A stretch of 23,237 nt of DNA from CAWVWD01 sp965662365 (GTDB lineage: Bacteria > Bacteroidota > Bacteroidia > Chitinophagales > Saprospiraceae), in the NCBI GenBank assembly GCA_965662365.1, contig CBFIHR010000071.1, positions 1 through 23,237 of the forward strand, written 5' to 3'. Both the position numbers and the translations under genes were made by a program. Position 1 is the first letter of the stretch, and the number at the start of each line of letters is the position of its first letter. This document shows positions 23,080 to 23,237 of this stretch, in pieces. The notes under the pieces are model-generated. The model saw only the letters and a list, made by a program, of their open reading frames with translations, made no database searches and was not told where the DNA came from.

Positions 23080-23237
23080 TTTCCAGAACGCTGGAAAGCA
23101 TGAAAATGAAAAATGGTGGCTTCCCAGAACGCTGGAAACCGTGAAAATGAAAAATAGTGGCTTCCCAGAACGCTGGAAACCATGAAAATGAAAAATAGTG
23201 GCTTCCCAGAACGCTGGAAACCATGAAAATGAAAAAT
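23080..23237. repeat. 41-bp tandem repeat array running off the window
   Basis: Four copies with a constant 41-nt period begin at 23083, 23124, 23165 and 23206 (aligned on CCAGAACGCTGGAAA); the last is cut by the window edge. Each has a hairpin core CCAG-AACG-CTGG; in the first copy it extends to TTTCCAG/CTGGAAA. Each also has an A-rich tail TGAAAATGAAAAAT. The copies differ at only a few positions. Because 41 is not a multiple of three, the open frames across the array shift each unit and are not coding. Confidence 0.95.

Noticed and set aside
23083..23097. Heat-shock-element-like TTCnnGAA spacing in the 41-bp repeat
   Set aside because: That element is eukaryotic; the resemblance is chance.
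22884..23224. Minus-strand ORFs across the tandem array (99 and 79 aa)
   Set aside because: They translate the same repeat in successive frames because the period is not divisible by three, and they cross the terminator.
23080..23237. CRISPR array
   Set aside because: The whole 41-bp unit is conserved between copies; there are no unique spacers and no cas genes in the window.

Overview
The window looks like chromosomal DNA from an AT-rich member of the Bacteroidota. The evidence is: promoters of the TTTG/TAnnTTTG type, start codons almost entirely without Shine-Dalgarno sequences, lipobox-free signal peptides ending in AQ, and families typical of the phylum (DUF5686 plus carboxypeptidase-regulatory domain, SusC/Oar-like TonB receptor, DUF1573, single-POTRA Omp85). 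Class or family cannot be fixed from this sequence alone; a Saprospiria-like lineage is only a guess. No rRNA, tRNA, insertion sequence, prophage or CRISPR was recognised.

Layout. 1-1042 (minus): start of a probable Doc/Fic-type toxin behind a small antitoxin-like gene, a frameshifted secreted-protein remnant, and a VF530/DUF2132 gene. 1370-2656 (plus): pdhC, the pyruvate dehydrogenase E2. 2790-7657 (minus): single-POTRA Omp85 protein, TrpF-like barrel without the catalytic Cys, hflX, and an EnvC-like amidase activator. 7790-11017 (plus): moaC and a DUF5686 outer-membrane protein. 11059-15108 (minus, transcribed right to left): HU, a membrane-anchored TPR protein, a 30-residue Lys/Arg-rich ribosomal-type protein, RNase G, and a RimL-like acetyltransferase. 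15912-16529 (minus): DUF1573 protein, divergent from aspS (16883-18652, plus). 18729-19057 (minus): a VapB-like antitoxin with a toxin reduced to its last 34 codons. 19312-22935 (plus): Uma2 endonuclease and a TonB-dependent receptor. The window ends inside a 41-bp tandem repeat array.

Most coding content is housekeeping or envelope biology. The unexplained material is between genes. (i) Four genes (trpF-like, moaC, RimL-like GNAT, aspS) have short iterated repeats or inverted repeats almost touching their start codons. moaC and GNAT share the same 8-nt unit in the same sense orientation. Each site also has a reverse-complement copy farther upstream, so the mRNA leaders should fold. (ii) The small ribosomal-type gene is the only gene here with a strong Shine-Dalgarno, preceded by a 3x10-nt repeat; the lineage normally sequesters its anti-SD. 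(iii) About 500 bp of palindrome-rich non-coding DNA precedes RNase G, and another 650 bp precedes the HU promoter. Together, (ii) and (iii) make the HU-TPR-small protein-rng locus the best candidate in this window for an undescribed post-transcriptional control system.
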